A DNA stretch of 64,000 bases. Source: Posidonia oceanica. Its lineage: Eukaryota > Streptophyta > Magnoliopsida > Alismatales > Posidoniaceae. Shown piece by piece: positions 9,412 to 20,906 of the stretch. The stretch lies in the NCBI GenBank assembly GCA_037176725.1, contig JAZBRS010000076.1:115215001-115279000 (forward strand), in the 5' to 3' direction. Under the pieces are notes generated by a model. The model was not told the origin of the DNA and searched no databases. It worked only from the letters and a program-made list of their open reading frames with translations. How positions within the stretch are numbered: the stretch's first letter is position 1; every line of letters starts with the position of its first letter. Made by a program: the position numbers and the translations under genes.

Positions 9412-10602
9412 CTAGCCGATCTGAGCTTTCTTTGACTTTCTGGAGTCGGGGAACAAGGGAGCGCCAGGAGGTATCTCACTGATGGGCCAGAGCACTTGCA
9501 CTTCTGTTAGATACTCAGGGGTGTATCCCGAGCCTTGCGCGGATGCTATGTCAGTAGACTGCACTCCGTGCTGCATCAGATCAGCTAATTCAGTTGTAGC
9601 AGATGTTGAACCCAAAGGATATGCCTGGAGGAGCCTGGGGGCGGTGCTATCTATGAAGGCGCCCTGATGGAGGCCGAACTGCCACATGACCCGGACGAGA
9701 TGATACTCCACGCCTCCGGTAAATCCAGGCAGCACAACAAGTCGTGCATCGCGGGTGTCAAAGAAGATAGTGAAAGGCTCAGCCACGGATGGGATGATGC
9801 GCCATGCTACAGAGTCGTCCGTCAGCTCTGATAGTTTCATGTATTCTTCTGGGACACTTTTGATTGTCCTAGCATGGCCGCTATTGCAGTAAGTCTCGAT
9901 AGCATTGCCCCGAGGGCGCAGTATGTCCAGTTCTAAATGTGTAGCCAGCCAGATCTGTACTAGCACTCCGCAGCCATAGAAGTGGCGGCAGCAGTGAGAG
10001 ATGCGGTCCAGCCCGCGATATGTTTCAACCAAGACAACTGGTGCCAGGTCTATCTGCCTAGTCACCACAGCTAGTGTGATTTCAGCAATTTCTATCGCAA
10101 CTGTCATCCGACCATGTGTGAATATCAGTTCGCCTAGAAATCGGGTGGCAAATCCCTGAAGCCAAAGATCATCTCCGAGCTCAACACGCTTGTCCACAAT
10201 CTCATCAAAGTAAGTCAGGCGTAGCATGGGCGTATCAATCTTTGCTGGCACCGGTCAATAGAGAGTCCAGATAGTTTGCAAAGAGAGGACCACTATGTAC
10301 TTGTCACACCTCATGAAGATGAACGGTCCCATCAGTTGGGAGAAGCCACAGATTCGGTGCACCTTTTCCAGTGTAGTTGTCAACTCTGTCCTTCCGAAGG
10401 AGAAGACATGATGCACCGACTTCTAAAATCTTGCGACAGCGCACAGGAGGTGTCGGCTTACTTCGACATCAGCCGCCTTCAGCAGTTTAGTTGGTATGCC
10501 CTAGAGGCATAGCTTTTCATAGTCATCCTAGGTGAGCTTGCCAATCCAACCTTGTAGAGTCTCAAAGCAGTGTACTAGGGTCTCGAGAGTGGGGTAACCC
10601 AT
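9412..10602 (-). pseudogene. Plant-mobile-domain-like ORF (DUF7745/Ogre-ORF1 type), broken
   Basis: A frame of about 396 codons starting MGYPTLETL at 10602, with four in-frame stops (three TAG, one TGA) in its first 117 codons and then 279 clean codons from 10251. Its pattern resembles plant transposon proteins of the DUF7745 / plant mobile domain type: an F-FGRTELT-TLE stretch near codons 60-70, FATRFLG, then LAPVVLVETYRGL followed by FYGCGVLVQIWL-THL, then VVLPG-GGVEYHLVRVMWQFGLHQG. This assignment is from memory of the families and is moderate. Ogre elements carry such a protein before gag; here it follows integrase on the same strand. Its function is unknown. A stray cellular gene fragment is less likely, given the position inside element B. 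Confidence 0.5.
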
Positions 10603-12086
10603 GGCGCAGGTCGTAGAGTGAAATAGACAGATGCTGCAGAGTCTTCAAGGTACCTATTATCAATACTGTAGATAGTCAGATCACACAGGCATATAATCGC
10701 TAACTGAAAGCAGAATCTGAAGCTGGTAAAGCAGTTCAATATATTCAGTAGTTAATCAAAACATAGCAGCTAAGCACAAATAAGTAGGGGGATTCTGTTG
10801 ACACAGGGGCGAGGACTGCCAGGAGTTCTGGACCAACGCAGCTTGAGCGGTGTCAACGCGTGCTTGGCAAGAGTACTGTCTCAAAGCCGAGGCAAGTTTT
10901 GCAGTGCGGAATGATTGAAAAGAGTGAAGGGATGCTTGGAGATGTAGATGTGTATGATGCGGGTTTATATGCTTAAAATATGATTAGTATGCTTTGCCCT
11001 CAGCATACAGAGTGCTTTGGTGCCTACTATAGAGGAAGGGAGTGGTCCTTGACTCGCTGGGCCCTACTTGGACTCCTAACTTGTTGGTGGCACTCCAGAA
11101 GGGGTGTTGGTAGTATTCATGTGGTGGTGTGGTGATGACAGGCTACCTGCCAAACTTTTCAGGACCTACACCTACTTTTTCTACTCTCTTCTTTTGTTTT
11201 CTCCCACATGGGTGTGCAGGCTTTCTCTACCCCTGGCTTGGAGATGATGAGGGTCTGTTTTTGGGGTGGCCAGTTGTGGACCAATTAGGCTTACACCCTT
11301 GGTTCCCTTCTAAAGATATGGGGGATAATATTGCCAGTATTTTTGAGGCTGGCATTTATCCAACCCCTTTCTTTTTTCTCTTTTTCCTTTTCTTACTTGC
11401 TTTCTTTTCTTTTTCTCCCCTTGTTTTTGCTTGTTTGACTTCTTTTTCTCTTTTTTTCTTTTTCACAGGCTTTCGCTGTCCCCATTTTGGAGGTAAGAAA
11501 AAGGGTACTTATGTTCATGAATGTGGCCTTTGGGTCTCTTCTGGGATGAGCAGAAGGAGCAAGGTTAGACTGCACACCCCTATCTCTAGGGCCAGCTTCT
11601 GTCTTCGCCTTTTATTCCTTTTCGCATATGCCCAAGCCTAGATCTTTATTCTCTTTTTTCGGCTCACATCCTAGCATTTTTTCTCCCTCTAAAGGTGTAT
11701 GTCCTATGAGTTTGGGCAGTTCGCCTGTTCTGATGGGTGGTGGCTCCCTCACTAGCTAAGACATCCGAGTAGTGCTGGGTGAGGCAAGGTAGACTCCTTC
11801 CAGAGTAGGCAAGCACTTGCTGTTTTCATCACCAGGCAGAAAATGCAATGCATGATTTGTGAAGTTGACGATGATGATTTGAAAAGGGATGATATTCAGA
11901 AAGGACAAAATGCAATGAGGATGTGCAGTAGAGCAGAGATGCAAGAGAAAGGGTAGAAGAAGCATGAGAAAATATGCAGGAATAGAGATGTGAGAGGTAG
12001 GATAGGAAATGCAAGAAGGATGTACAAGGAATGAGAATGCAAGTGGATAGATGGGGGAGAAGCGTCTGTAATGGGGTTACCTCAGG
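10603..12086 (-). other. Spacer between integrase and the 3' ORF of element B
   Basis: About 1.5 kb without a recognised gene on the element strand. It contains a pyrimidine tract at 11360-11470 (plus strand) and A/G-rich, GCAT-containing sequence at 11830-12060. Related elements often have an intron or untranslated spacer here. An opposite-strand frame is listed separately. Confidence 0.5.
11129..11641 (+). other. Candidate antisense ORF, 170 codons
   Basis: Open frame antisense to element B. Codons 72-110 are a pyrimidine-tract-coded run of Phe/Leu/Ser that ends in TTTTTCACAGG (11461-11470) and looks more like an intron 3' end than a membrane segment. It is followed by a plausible soluble stretch with CPHFGGKKKGTYVHECGLW and a GTAAG near 11493. 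Some Tat elements (Grande, Retand) carry antisense genes after pol, which is why it is listed. I recognise no domain and it may be chance. Confidence 0.2.
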
Positions 12087-13440
12087 CTAGTGATAGTACT
12101 TCTTGAGGTAGCATAGGTTGACAGGCTTAGACTGCTCGATCTGATCCATATCCTCAAGAGTTACAGCGCCGCCCGAGAAGACCTGCTTGACCACAAAGGG
12201 GCCACGCCAATTAGGTCGGAATTTCCCTCGACCATCAGGCAAGTGAATGGCGTGCAGAACAAGGTCTCTTGACTAGAAACCTCTAGGCTGAACCTTCTTC
12301 AAGTATGATCTGGCCATTCGCTTCTGGTAACAGTGAGCGTTATGCATAGCTTGCAGCCTGTGCTCATCAATCAGATTTAGCTGGACGTAGCGGTCTTCGA
12401 CCTATTCTACTTCTTCCAACTCTGCTTCCCGTAGGATCCGTAGTGACGGGATCTCTACCTCGATAAGCAGCACCGCCTCCATGCCATACACCAGAGAGTA
12501 TGGGGTGGCTCCTGTTGAAGTCCGGACAGATGTCCTAAACACCTAGAGTGCGTAAGGAAGCTTGTCGTGCCAGTCCTTATTAGTTTCCACCATCTTCTTC
12601 AGGATCTTGACCAGGTTTTTGTTGGTGGACTCTACTATGCCGTTCATCTGCGGCCGATAAGGCGAGGATCTGTGGTGTTTGATGCTGAAGCATGCAGATA
12701 GTCTTCGATCCTCTTGGCAATGAAATTTGTGCTGTTATCAGAGATCAGCGCATGCGAGACCCCATATCGGGCTATGATATTGTTTTTGATAAACTTTTCT
12801 GTAGCCACGGTAGTCACTGTTTTGTAAGAGGCCGCTTTGACCCACTTGGTAAAGTAATCAATCGCTACCAGAATGTAACGATGACCATTGGAAGCTACAG
12901 GGTGGATGGTGCCAATGACATCAATCCCCTAGGTGGAGAAGGGCCACGGCGACGACATGCTATGCAATTTTTGTGGGGGCGCCCAAATGAAGTTGCCATG
13001 CACTTGACAATTGTGGCATCTGCGCACGAACCGGCAGCAGTCTGCTTCCCTAGTTAGCCAAAAGTATCTTTGAAGCAATATCTTCTTGGCCAAGAGGACG
13101 CTATTCATGTGCGGGCCGCAAGTCCCTGCATGCACTTGAAGCATCAGCGCATCAGCCTCCGATTTGTTCAGGCAGCGTAGGAGCATTTGATTGTATGACC
13201 TTCTGTACAACTGTTCTGCCCCTAATACATACTTTGATGCCAGACACGTCAGTGTTCTTTTATCTGCTGCTAAGGTACCTGGTGGAAAGTTGCCAGACTC
13301 TAAGAAAGCTTTTATATCGTGATACCAGGGCTGCTCCTCTGCTGGATCTGCCTCTTCTATGTTCATGCAGTGCACAGGCTGCTCTATGCGAGTGACAGAT
13401 ACACCCATTGTGCTGTCTTCAGGTATGCTGAGCCAGGACG
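12087..13440 (-). pseudogene. int: Integrase of element B, broken
   Basis: Zinc-binding part at codons 180-221 of the frame beginning at 13669: His180 and His187 in VHAGTCGPHMN, Cys218 and Cys221 in CHNC. The catalytic core follows: first Asp in GIDVIG (about 12920), second Asp in LISDN (about 12740), Glu in NGIVES (about 12635). The C-terminal part has a GKFRPNWRGPFVVKQV strand, and no chromodomain follows, which excludes chromoviruses. Defects are TAG stops at 12929-12931, in YAL-VFRT, in EVE-VEDR and in F-SRD, and a one-base frameshift near 12695. Integrase inserts the cDNA into the genome; this copy cannot be made whole. The end at 12087 is a further TAG and may not be the ancestral stop. 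Confidence 0.9.
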
Positions 13441-13815
13441 CCAGGGTTGCCAACGCATCTGCATATGCGTTCCTTGCTCGGTTCATGTATGTGAAGCGGA
13501 TGCTCGCAAACTGTTCTATCAGCTTCAGCAGGTGTTCATGATATGGTAGTAGCTTTGGATCCTTTGTCTTCAGTTGCCATTCACTTGAGAAATCACCAGC
13601 ATAGCGTCGCCGTGCACAAGCAGCTTCTGTGCCTCGTGCTCGAGGGCAACATTCAGTCCTAGGATGCATGCTTCATATTCTGCCTCGTTATTAGTGCATC
13701 TGAAGGTTAGCTTCCTGGCAAAGGGAATCATCTGTCCCTGAGGCGTTGTCAGCACTGTGCCTATGCCTCGGCCTTTCTTGTTCACAGCGCCATTGAAGTA
13801 TAACTGCCACTGCTC
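13441..13815 (-). pseudogene. Second (archaeal-type) RNase H of element B, broken
   Basis: Begins near QWQLYFNGAV. The family shows YFDGA with a catalytic Asp; here the codon at 13792-13794 is AAT (Asn). The Glu in NNEAEYEACILGL, the Asp in HGDAMLVI and the last Asp in YADALATLAS (about 13459) are present. A frameshift near 13575 splits the domain between two frames; it could be a small deletion between AATGG repeats. A second RNase H after the standard one is diagnostic of the Tat/Ogre branch. It would help remove the RNA template during reverse transcription. Confidence 0.85.
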
Positions 13816-14262
13816 TTGATCTTCAGGGTCTTTCTCCTCAGAGTACTCCATTGCAAAAAGAATGTCTTCATCTAAGAACTGTGTCTGGAGCGGCTGGTAT
13901 TCAGGCAGAGGGAACTCAGCAAGATGGTCTGCCATAGCATGGCCTTTCATGGACTCTTGAGTGACAAAGGTGATGTCGTATTGAGACAGTAGCACCTGCC
14001 ACTTAACACATCTGCCTACCATGGCCAGTTTCTGAAAGAGAAACTTAATTGGGTCATGCCGGCACAAGAGCTGAACTGGGTATGCCATCATGTAATGTCT
14101 TAATTTTTGTGCAGCCCAAACAAGAGACAGGCAAGTCTTCTCTATTGTATTGTACCTGGCTTCGCATTCATTGAACTTCTTGCTCAGGTAATAAATGGCC
14201 CGCTCCTTTCTACCTGACTCAACATGTTGGCCCAAGACATCGCCCATGGAATGCTACGTGGT
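13816..14262 (-). pseudogene. First RNase H and connection domain of element B
   Basis: Continues the RT frame after an in-frame TAG just before HSMGDVLGQH. Characteristic stretches are AIYYLSKKF, ARYNTIEKTCLSLVWAAQKLRHYM and the GRCVKWQVLLSQYDI region, ending in AMADHLAEFP. This is the standard Ty3-type RNase H, often catalytically reduced in this lineage, with the second RNase H taking over. The remainder is open to 13570. Confidence 0.85.
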
Positions 14263-15492
14263 AGAAAGGTAGAGAAGTAAGGGTCTCCCTGGTGTAGGGA
14301 GAACCAAGACAGGAGGCTTGATCAACAGCTGCTTGATCTTGGCAAATGCAGCCTGACACTCCTCGCTCCAATCAATCTGTGCATTCTTTTTCAGGAGCTT
14401 GAATATTGGCTCGCAGATGGGCGTAAGCTGTGCAATGAAGCGACTGATATATTGTAAACGCCCTAGCAGGCCCCTGACCTCCTTTTCAGTCCTAGGAGGT
14501 GGCATGTCCACGATGGCTTTTGCTTTCATCGGGTCCACTTCAATCCCCCTTTGGCTAACAATATAGCCCAGAAGTTTGCCAGAAGACACCCCAAATACAC
14601 ACTTATTGGGGTTGAGGCGTAACTTATACTTTCTCAAACGGTCAAAGAGCTTCTTCAGACAGGCAAGGTGATCCTCAGGCTCTTTGGTTTTGGCAATCAT
14701 ATCATCAACATAGACCTCCACTTCTTGGTGCATGAGATCGTGGAATAGTGCAGTCATGGCCCTCTGATAGGTTGCGCCAGCATTCTTCAGCCAAAATGGC
14801 ATAACTTGGTAACAGAAGACTCCCCAGGGGGTGATAAATGAGGTCTTTTCCATGTCTTCTTCTGCCATTTTGATCTGGTTATATCCGGAGAAGCCATCCA
14901 TAAAGTAGAGCATCTTGTGGCCCGCTGTATTGTCGACTAGGACGTCGATGTGAGGCAATGGGAAATCGTCCTTGGGACTCGCCTTGTTCAGGTCCCTATA
15001 GGCGATACAAATCCAGACTCGGCCATCTTTCTTGGGCACAGATACAATGTTGGCCAGCCACTCAGGATAAAGGACGACCTTCAGGAAATTGACTTTGTGC
15101 TATTTCATGATCTCTTCATTGATCATAAGCAACCACTACAGTCGCCATCTTCTCAGTTTCTGCTTTACTGGCTTGGCATCTGGATTCAAGGACATGTTGT
15201 GCACCACTATCTCTACATCAAGGCCAACCATATCTTCGTAGCTCCAGGCGAAGACATCCACATACTCCCTTAGGAATGCGATGAACTCTGCTCGAGCCTG
15301 GGGTGATAGCCGGGCACTGATACGAACTTCTCTGGCTTCTTCAGCTGTGCCGATATTAACAACCTCTGTTTCTTCTTCAACATGTAGGTTGGGGCCTTCT
15401 GGATCGTCGTCATAGGGCCGGAACTCGGGCAATGGTTCACCAATCTCGTCCTCGCCCGTATCATCCTCCTCTCCATATGCAATAAGTTTCAA
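14254..15492 (-). pseudogene. Reverse transcriptase of element B, broken
   Basis: The upstream part shows FAWSYEDMVGLDVEI and KPVKQKLRR, the usual approach to RT in this lineage. It is followed by VPKKDGRVWICIAYRDLNKA, the FMDGFSGYNQIKM catalytic block and the YVDD box (14701-14712). Then come the LRLNPNKCVFG and GRLQYISRFIAQLTPI stretches of the thumb. Two TAG stops interrupt the frame in the gap 15040-15135; apart from these the domain is intact and all catalytic Asp residues are present. RT copies element RNA into DNA in cytoplasmic particles. Gag, protease and RT share one frame without frameshift or intron. Confidence 0.93.
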
Positions 15493-17190
15493 GAGGATCT
15501 CTTTCTCAAAAGTAGGGTTTGTGATGTCGAAAGAGTGTATATGTTCCGTTGCCTAGCCCTGGTGACGCTTTAGGATGGTTACGCTTACTCGAGTGTTCTT
15601 GTATCCTCGGTGCGCGACCTCTGTCCGGGCAACTTTCTCTACTTGCTCTGGCCTAACTGACTCTATTAAGTGCTCTGTTACTGACTCTAATGGTCCTACC
15701 GATTCTATCAATGATATTGCTGATGGCCCTGCTACTGAGGCTACTGATAACTCTGTTACTAATGTTGCTTTCAGCTCTGTTGGCTCAGTTGCTGCTTGGA
15801 CTGCTAATGCTTCCTCCCCCACGTCTTCTAGTGTACTTGAGGAGGGTATGTTGGATTGGCGGCTGATCTAGGCACTACCGCTTGCTACACTACCTAAGTG
15901 GGGCATGTGCTGCACAAACCATCTAGACCTGCCTTCTGGTTGCAGAGTAATGAGCTCATCAGGTCTAGGGGAGTCCGACGCTACTGAGTCTTCTTCTAAG
16001 ACCATGATAGAGGCATGGTCTTCCTGTGGGGGATGGTCCGTAACCACGGCTTTCCCTTTCCTCTCTGCAGTTTGGTGCTCTGCCAGGTCCTCTGCTATCG
16101 ACTTGAGCTGTTCTTGATAAAGTAGCTCTAAGTCTCCCATCCATGAATCGACCAGGGCTTCTACCACCACTCCTTCCTCCTCATCCGAGGGTGAGTTGAC
16201 GTAGTAAGCGCCGGGGGCCTACAGCTCTGGCCCGGCTGCTAGATGTATTACCGCCCTTGATGTTTGCATTGTCTGGCCCGCGAGCGTGCCTGATTGCGGC
16301 GGCTTCAAGGTCGGAGATCCAAACAGACTAGTCAGCAGGGGCGCAGATGGGTACGCTGCCAAGGTCACTGCTACAGTTGGAGGGCAGGCAAAGGTGCTCT
16401 TCTAAGGGCCCAATGGTTGGGAGGCTGTGTTGCTCAACTGGACCTCTGCATCTTATTGTGACAGTGAGGGAGCGGCCTTTGACGCTATGGGGGCCTGCCA
16501 CGAGGGTTGCTGTTTTGTGGCAGGAAGATGTGTAGCGGACGGCGCCGGCTGCATTTTCTGTGATGCGGCTACTGAAGTGGGCCGAGTCGCGCTGCTGACT
16601 GAATTAGCTAACTGTCCCTCTAGAAAGGGTGACAGCGGTACTGATGCGACTGTGACCACAGGTAGACTGCCTGACTGTGCCTGAAAGGGTGTCCCTAACT
16701 TCTGAGCTGCTGCTGCTGCTTGTGCTTGTGATACAGATGTGGCTGCAGAAATGTGAAAGCTTGTCAGTTCTACCACGAGGCCTGCTAAGTTGTCTGCTGT
16801 ATCTGTTGAGGGTAGGGCCAAACAAACCGACCGAGGTGCCTCCGTGCTGATAAAAGCTTTGGCACCAATTGGGACTGCCTCTACTGTGCCAGACTACTCC
16901 TCATCCGAGTAGTAGTTCTCAATGCAGACCCAATCTTTTGCCGGCACCGAGGCTTGACCATCAATTGATCCCAGAATACCTGCACTAGTGAAGTTAGTGA
17001 GGCCCCTGGGGATGACCGTCTTCTGATCCTTCTGGTGAAACCAGTCATCTTCGTTGGGCTTGAGCTCGTAACCGAGGCCTTCTGATATCCTCTGCTCCAC
17101 TGCTACGATCGGCTCTGCGATCCCCTAGCCGTGATGCCCGAGCGGTGTACCCTTAATGTAACCCCATCTGTGACATACATTCTCGACCAT
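15493..17190 (-). pseudogene. G-patch-like segment and acidic linker between protease and RT, element B
   Basis: Starts with a G-patch-like stretch (GYIKGTPLGHHG, then GIAEPI, about 17090-17190), common in Tat polyproteins. It continues through IENYYSDEE, an Ala/Pro/Thr/Gln-rich stretch (16450-16825) and an acidic part with DEEEGVVVEALVDSWMGDLELLYQEQ (about 16090-16180). Element D has the same linker (51106-52651). Seven or more stops interrupt the frame, mostly TAG, one TAA (16450). Ogre elements have a spliced intron between protease and RT; here the frame simply runs on, so any splicing is not obvious. Confidence 0.7.
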
Positions 17191-18219
17191 TCAAAAGGAG
17201 TTGTTGTGAACGGCCAAGGAGTTGACGCGTTCAAGATTAGGAATGAAGTTGATCGGCTCACACCGATTAACGTGATACAAAGCATCAGAGGTTTTAGGGT
17301 CAAAAGGGATGATTTGTGAAGAGACGGGGGAGATTGCCTCGATCCGCTCCTTCTCAAAGTTCTCCGCCATGACGACAATGACATCATCGCCACGGCGGTA
17401 CTTTATCATGCGATGGAGGGTCGAGGGAAGGACTTGATGCTTGTGGAGCCAAGGGTGCCCAAGCAGGAAGTTAAAATTTGGCTTCAAGTCGACAACATAG
17501 AATTCTACATCGAATACGACCGGGCCAATGGTAAGAGGAATAATCAGGATCCCTAGAGCGTCATGGTGGATATTGTCAAAAGCTGTCATTCTTTTTACGG
17601 TTGGTGTGATATCTTCGGCTTTAAATTTGAGCTTTGTTGCAGTACGCAAGGGGCAGACATTAAGGCCTGACCTGTTATCAACTAGCTTTAGAGGAATGCG
17701 AAAGTTATTGAACTGAACCGTGACGAACAAGGGTTGGTTGTGATTAATCCCCACCAGAGGCAGTTCATCACTTGTAAAAGAGATGATCTGAGGCTCCGCA
17801 ATCATCCCTACCATGCTTTCCAAGGCTGAAGGCTCAATAGACTGGGACACACGGGCAGCTTGGAATACACGAAGAAAAGCTTCGCAATGTTCAACAGAGG
17901 TGTGAATCAGGTCCCAAATGGAAATGTCGGCTTTAACCTTCTTAAGTGGGGAAGTTAAGTCAGCCTTAGGTTGGTTCTTCTTGGCAGTAGGAGGGGTGGC
18001 TTTGGCAGCAAGCTCTAAGGGGACAGTCACAGGGGATTGGCTATAGGCTAGGCTTGCTATAGCTTGGGTAGGGGTTTGGCCTACTACAGGTTGGCTAGAG
18101 GCCTGGTCTGCTATAGGTTGGCTAGAGGGTGGGGCCATAGCAGGTTCTGGATGGTTTGGTCTAACTACCGGTGCTAGGGGTCTGTAGATCCTCCCCGATC
18201 GCGTTACTTCTGCACACAA
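17191..18219 (-). pseudogene. Retropepsin-like protease region of element B
   Basis: 342 codons in the gag-pol frame. The N-terminal third is Pro/Ala/Gln-rich linker; then KADISIWDLIHTS and the protease fold: PLVGINHNQPLFV, IPLKLVDNRSGLNVCPLRT with the catalytic Asp at 17677-17679, ALGILIIPLTIGPVVFDVEF and NFLLGHPWLHKHQVLPSTLH. The active-site signature is DNRSG rather than the canonical D-S/T-G, close to the form seen in other Tat elements. It would cut the polyprotein. It is bounded by a TAA before codon 1 and a TGA at the end. Confidence 0.85.
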
Positions 18220-20906
18220 TTATGTGGTGTAGCTGTAGGGTACGTGATGGGTGTCTTGAGTTAAGTTAATAACCACAGGAGCACGTGCTACAAGCACGGG
18301 TGGGGCTGTAGGGGGGCCTACTGGATACTGAGGAGAGAGGTAAGATTGTTGGGGAGGGAAGGCAGGGGTTGGCTGAGGTCTGCCTAAAAGGTGTACAGGG
18401 GATCCTAACTGAGGCTGCCCTAAGAGATGGATAGGGGATCTAGGTTGGGCCCTAGCTAGGAGGTGTACAGGGGGTTGAGCCTGAGGAAGCACAGTAGGGG
18501 GTGCGAAGGGGCGCTCCGGCCTGGCACGAGGTCGGATCATGTGAACTCCTGACTTGGAGCCGGCAACAGCCGCAAGATAAAGATCTATAGGAAAAGGCTC
18601 AGAGATATCAGAGATGAGATCAGAAGGGTCTACTACGGATGTAGTAGGCTCAGAAGGGAAAAGAGAGTGAATACCTGAGGTTCCCGCACCTCCCAGATAA
18701 GAGTGCTTCGGTAGAGGTTGGTGGACGATGCCAGAATGAGGGGGAACAGATGAATGAGCAGATGCATGAGTGGGTGCATGAGTGGATGCCTCGTGCGTGT
18801 CGATCACAATCGTTCCCGATTCGATCAAGTCCTGAATAGCATTCCACAGGGTGAAGCAATTGTCCATCGAGTGCCTGACACTTCGATGGAAATTGCAAAA
18901 GAGGTTCGCCTTATACCAATGCGGCAAGGGATTTGGGGGCGGGCGAACCTCTGGGAATCTCAGGAGCGATGCAACCTTTGGCAAGATGGCCGTGAGCGGT
19001 TCCACCAATGGGGCGAACTTCTGCTTCTCAATGGGTGGTCGTCTTTGCCTCAGGTATGAGCCTTGCTGAACCAGTATGGTGGGATAGACCGGTCAAGCGG
19101 TGGTAGTGATCTATGGTGTGGGTGGATTCCGAGGTGTAGGAGCATACACCATCTAAGCTGGGGCAAGCTAGGATGGCAGGTGAACAGGCACAGCAGGAGA
19201 ATCAACGAATGCAATAGCGGTCTTCAGAGAGTCTTTCTTCTTGGGACGGTTGTTGCTGCTACCGCTGTTGTTGTTGGAGGTGCTACTGTTGGCGCTGTTA
19301 CTACTGATCGCGGCCTACTTAGCGAACGCAGAGAGAGCAGGGAAGTTGCCACTCCGTAAAGAACTCTCAGTGCGTGCTCCAGCTCAGATTAGTGCTTCAA
19401 AAGTAGTGACAGGTTGAATGCTAAGCAAAGCCCCAAGAGATGGCTGCGCCCCTGTGATAACGATCTCAATAGACTCCTCGTCAGAGGGTCTATCTCGGAC
19501 CTGTGAAGCAAGGGCGCGCCAGCAGCCGACGTACTCCCCGAACGGCTCGCTGGGATTCTGCTTGGTTGCGATCAGGTCCGCACGCTTTGGGACCAGATCG
19601 AGGTTGAAGGAATACTGTTCCAGGAACGCCTGACTGAGGTCATTCCAAGTCTTGATGGCTGACATATCAAGCGACGTGAACCACTTGAGTGCTGGCCCGG
19701 TCAAGCTCTTCTGGAACAAGCGGATCAGCAACCTCTCGTCAGCCTGGAGCTGAGTGAGATCATCGCAATACGCCTTCAGATGTGCTACGGGACAGCCCCT
19801 ACCATTATATTTGTCGAAGTCCAGGATTTTAAACTTCGGAGGGAGTACCGCCTTTGGAAAGCAACAGAGGTCCCAGAACTGGTAGGTCTGGTGTTTAGTA
19901 CCCTGCACTAGTTGTAGTGCCTTCTCCAAGACGTCCATCCGGTTATTGATGGGGTCTGGATTAGCTGCCATAGGAGAGGGATTGGCAGGGGTAGTGAGCA
20001 CATATGCCGAATGGGTCGCACCTAAGTGCTCCTCCGAATCTACCATAGTGTCGCCTAGTGGAGCAATGGGATGGCCGGCATATCCGTGCGGTGGAACAGT
20101 GTATGCAAGAATGTATGCAGGGTTCTGGGCCTGATGCAAGGGAGGAGGATAAATGACATGCTGTGCTGTGGAAGGTGTAGTGTGCTGGAGCACCAGTTGC
20201 TGCCCAGGCGGGGTGCCAGACAGCGAGCTAGTAGGGTACTGGGCTCCAGCCAGCCCAAAGGACTGGCCACCAGGGGGCGAAGGTGCATGCTGTGCTATGT
20301 GTTGTGCTGTAGGAGGCGGCAATCGGGCCCCCATCGTCAGAACCGTGAGCAGTTGAGACGATGGTCGAGGCAGAGGTGTAGTGGCAAATGCATGATATGC
20401 AAGAACTGACTGCAAGGGAACCTCAGGAGCAACAGGAATGAAAGAGGGACGAACCAATAGAGCCATGCCCTGCAGTCTCTGGGCGAGCTCCATCAGATGC
20501 TAGTACTGTGCCTTAGGCATCCCGTCAACGGGAACGCTGAAGTGCAGTGCCGGTGAGGGTTGAGAAGCAAGTGGCACGGACACAGACTGTCCGGGAGAAA
20601 CAGGTCCTACAGCAAGAGTCACAGTAGTGGTAGAAGGGATGTCAATGGTGACGTATCCCTAGGAAGGAGGGGCCAAAGCCATCTCCGGAACGCGAGTAAC
20701 GGTCATCAAGATAGACTCGGCGACCGGATTCGGAGAAACAGATGCTTGCCAATGTCCCGGGACGAACTGAGATACCAGAGGCATCAGGGGGGAAACCTTG
20801 ACGTCACAGGAGGCACAAAGGGAACTAAAGGAGCAACCAGAGGGGCCAAAGCGGAAACACCCTCTGTGACAAGAGTAAAGAGAGGCTCACTAACGTACTG
20901 GGTCAT
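18220..20906 (-). pseudogene. gag: Gag of element B, broken
   Basis: The ATG at 20906 (MTQYVSEP) aligns with the gag starts of elements D and E. A frameshift in a six-base homopolymer at 20787-20792 leads into the long frame. The first half is Pro/Gln/Ala/His-rich. The Gag core is at about 19440-19850: LKAYCDDLTQLQADERLLIRLF, then GPALKWFTSLDM, then FLEQYSFNLDLVPKRADL. After an Asn/Ser-rich stretch comes the C-terminal CHHC knuckle FCNFHRSVRHSMDNC (18856-18897). Stops: TAG in QY-HLMEL, in FAK-AA, in PS-LAPA-MVY (two) and in TP-ITT; TGA at 19384 and one more. Gag would form the particle and bind element RNA through the knuckle. Confidence 0.9.
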
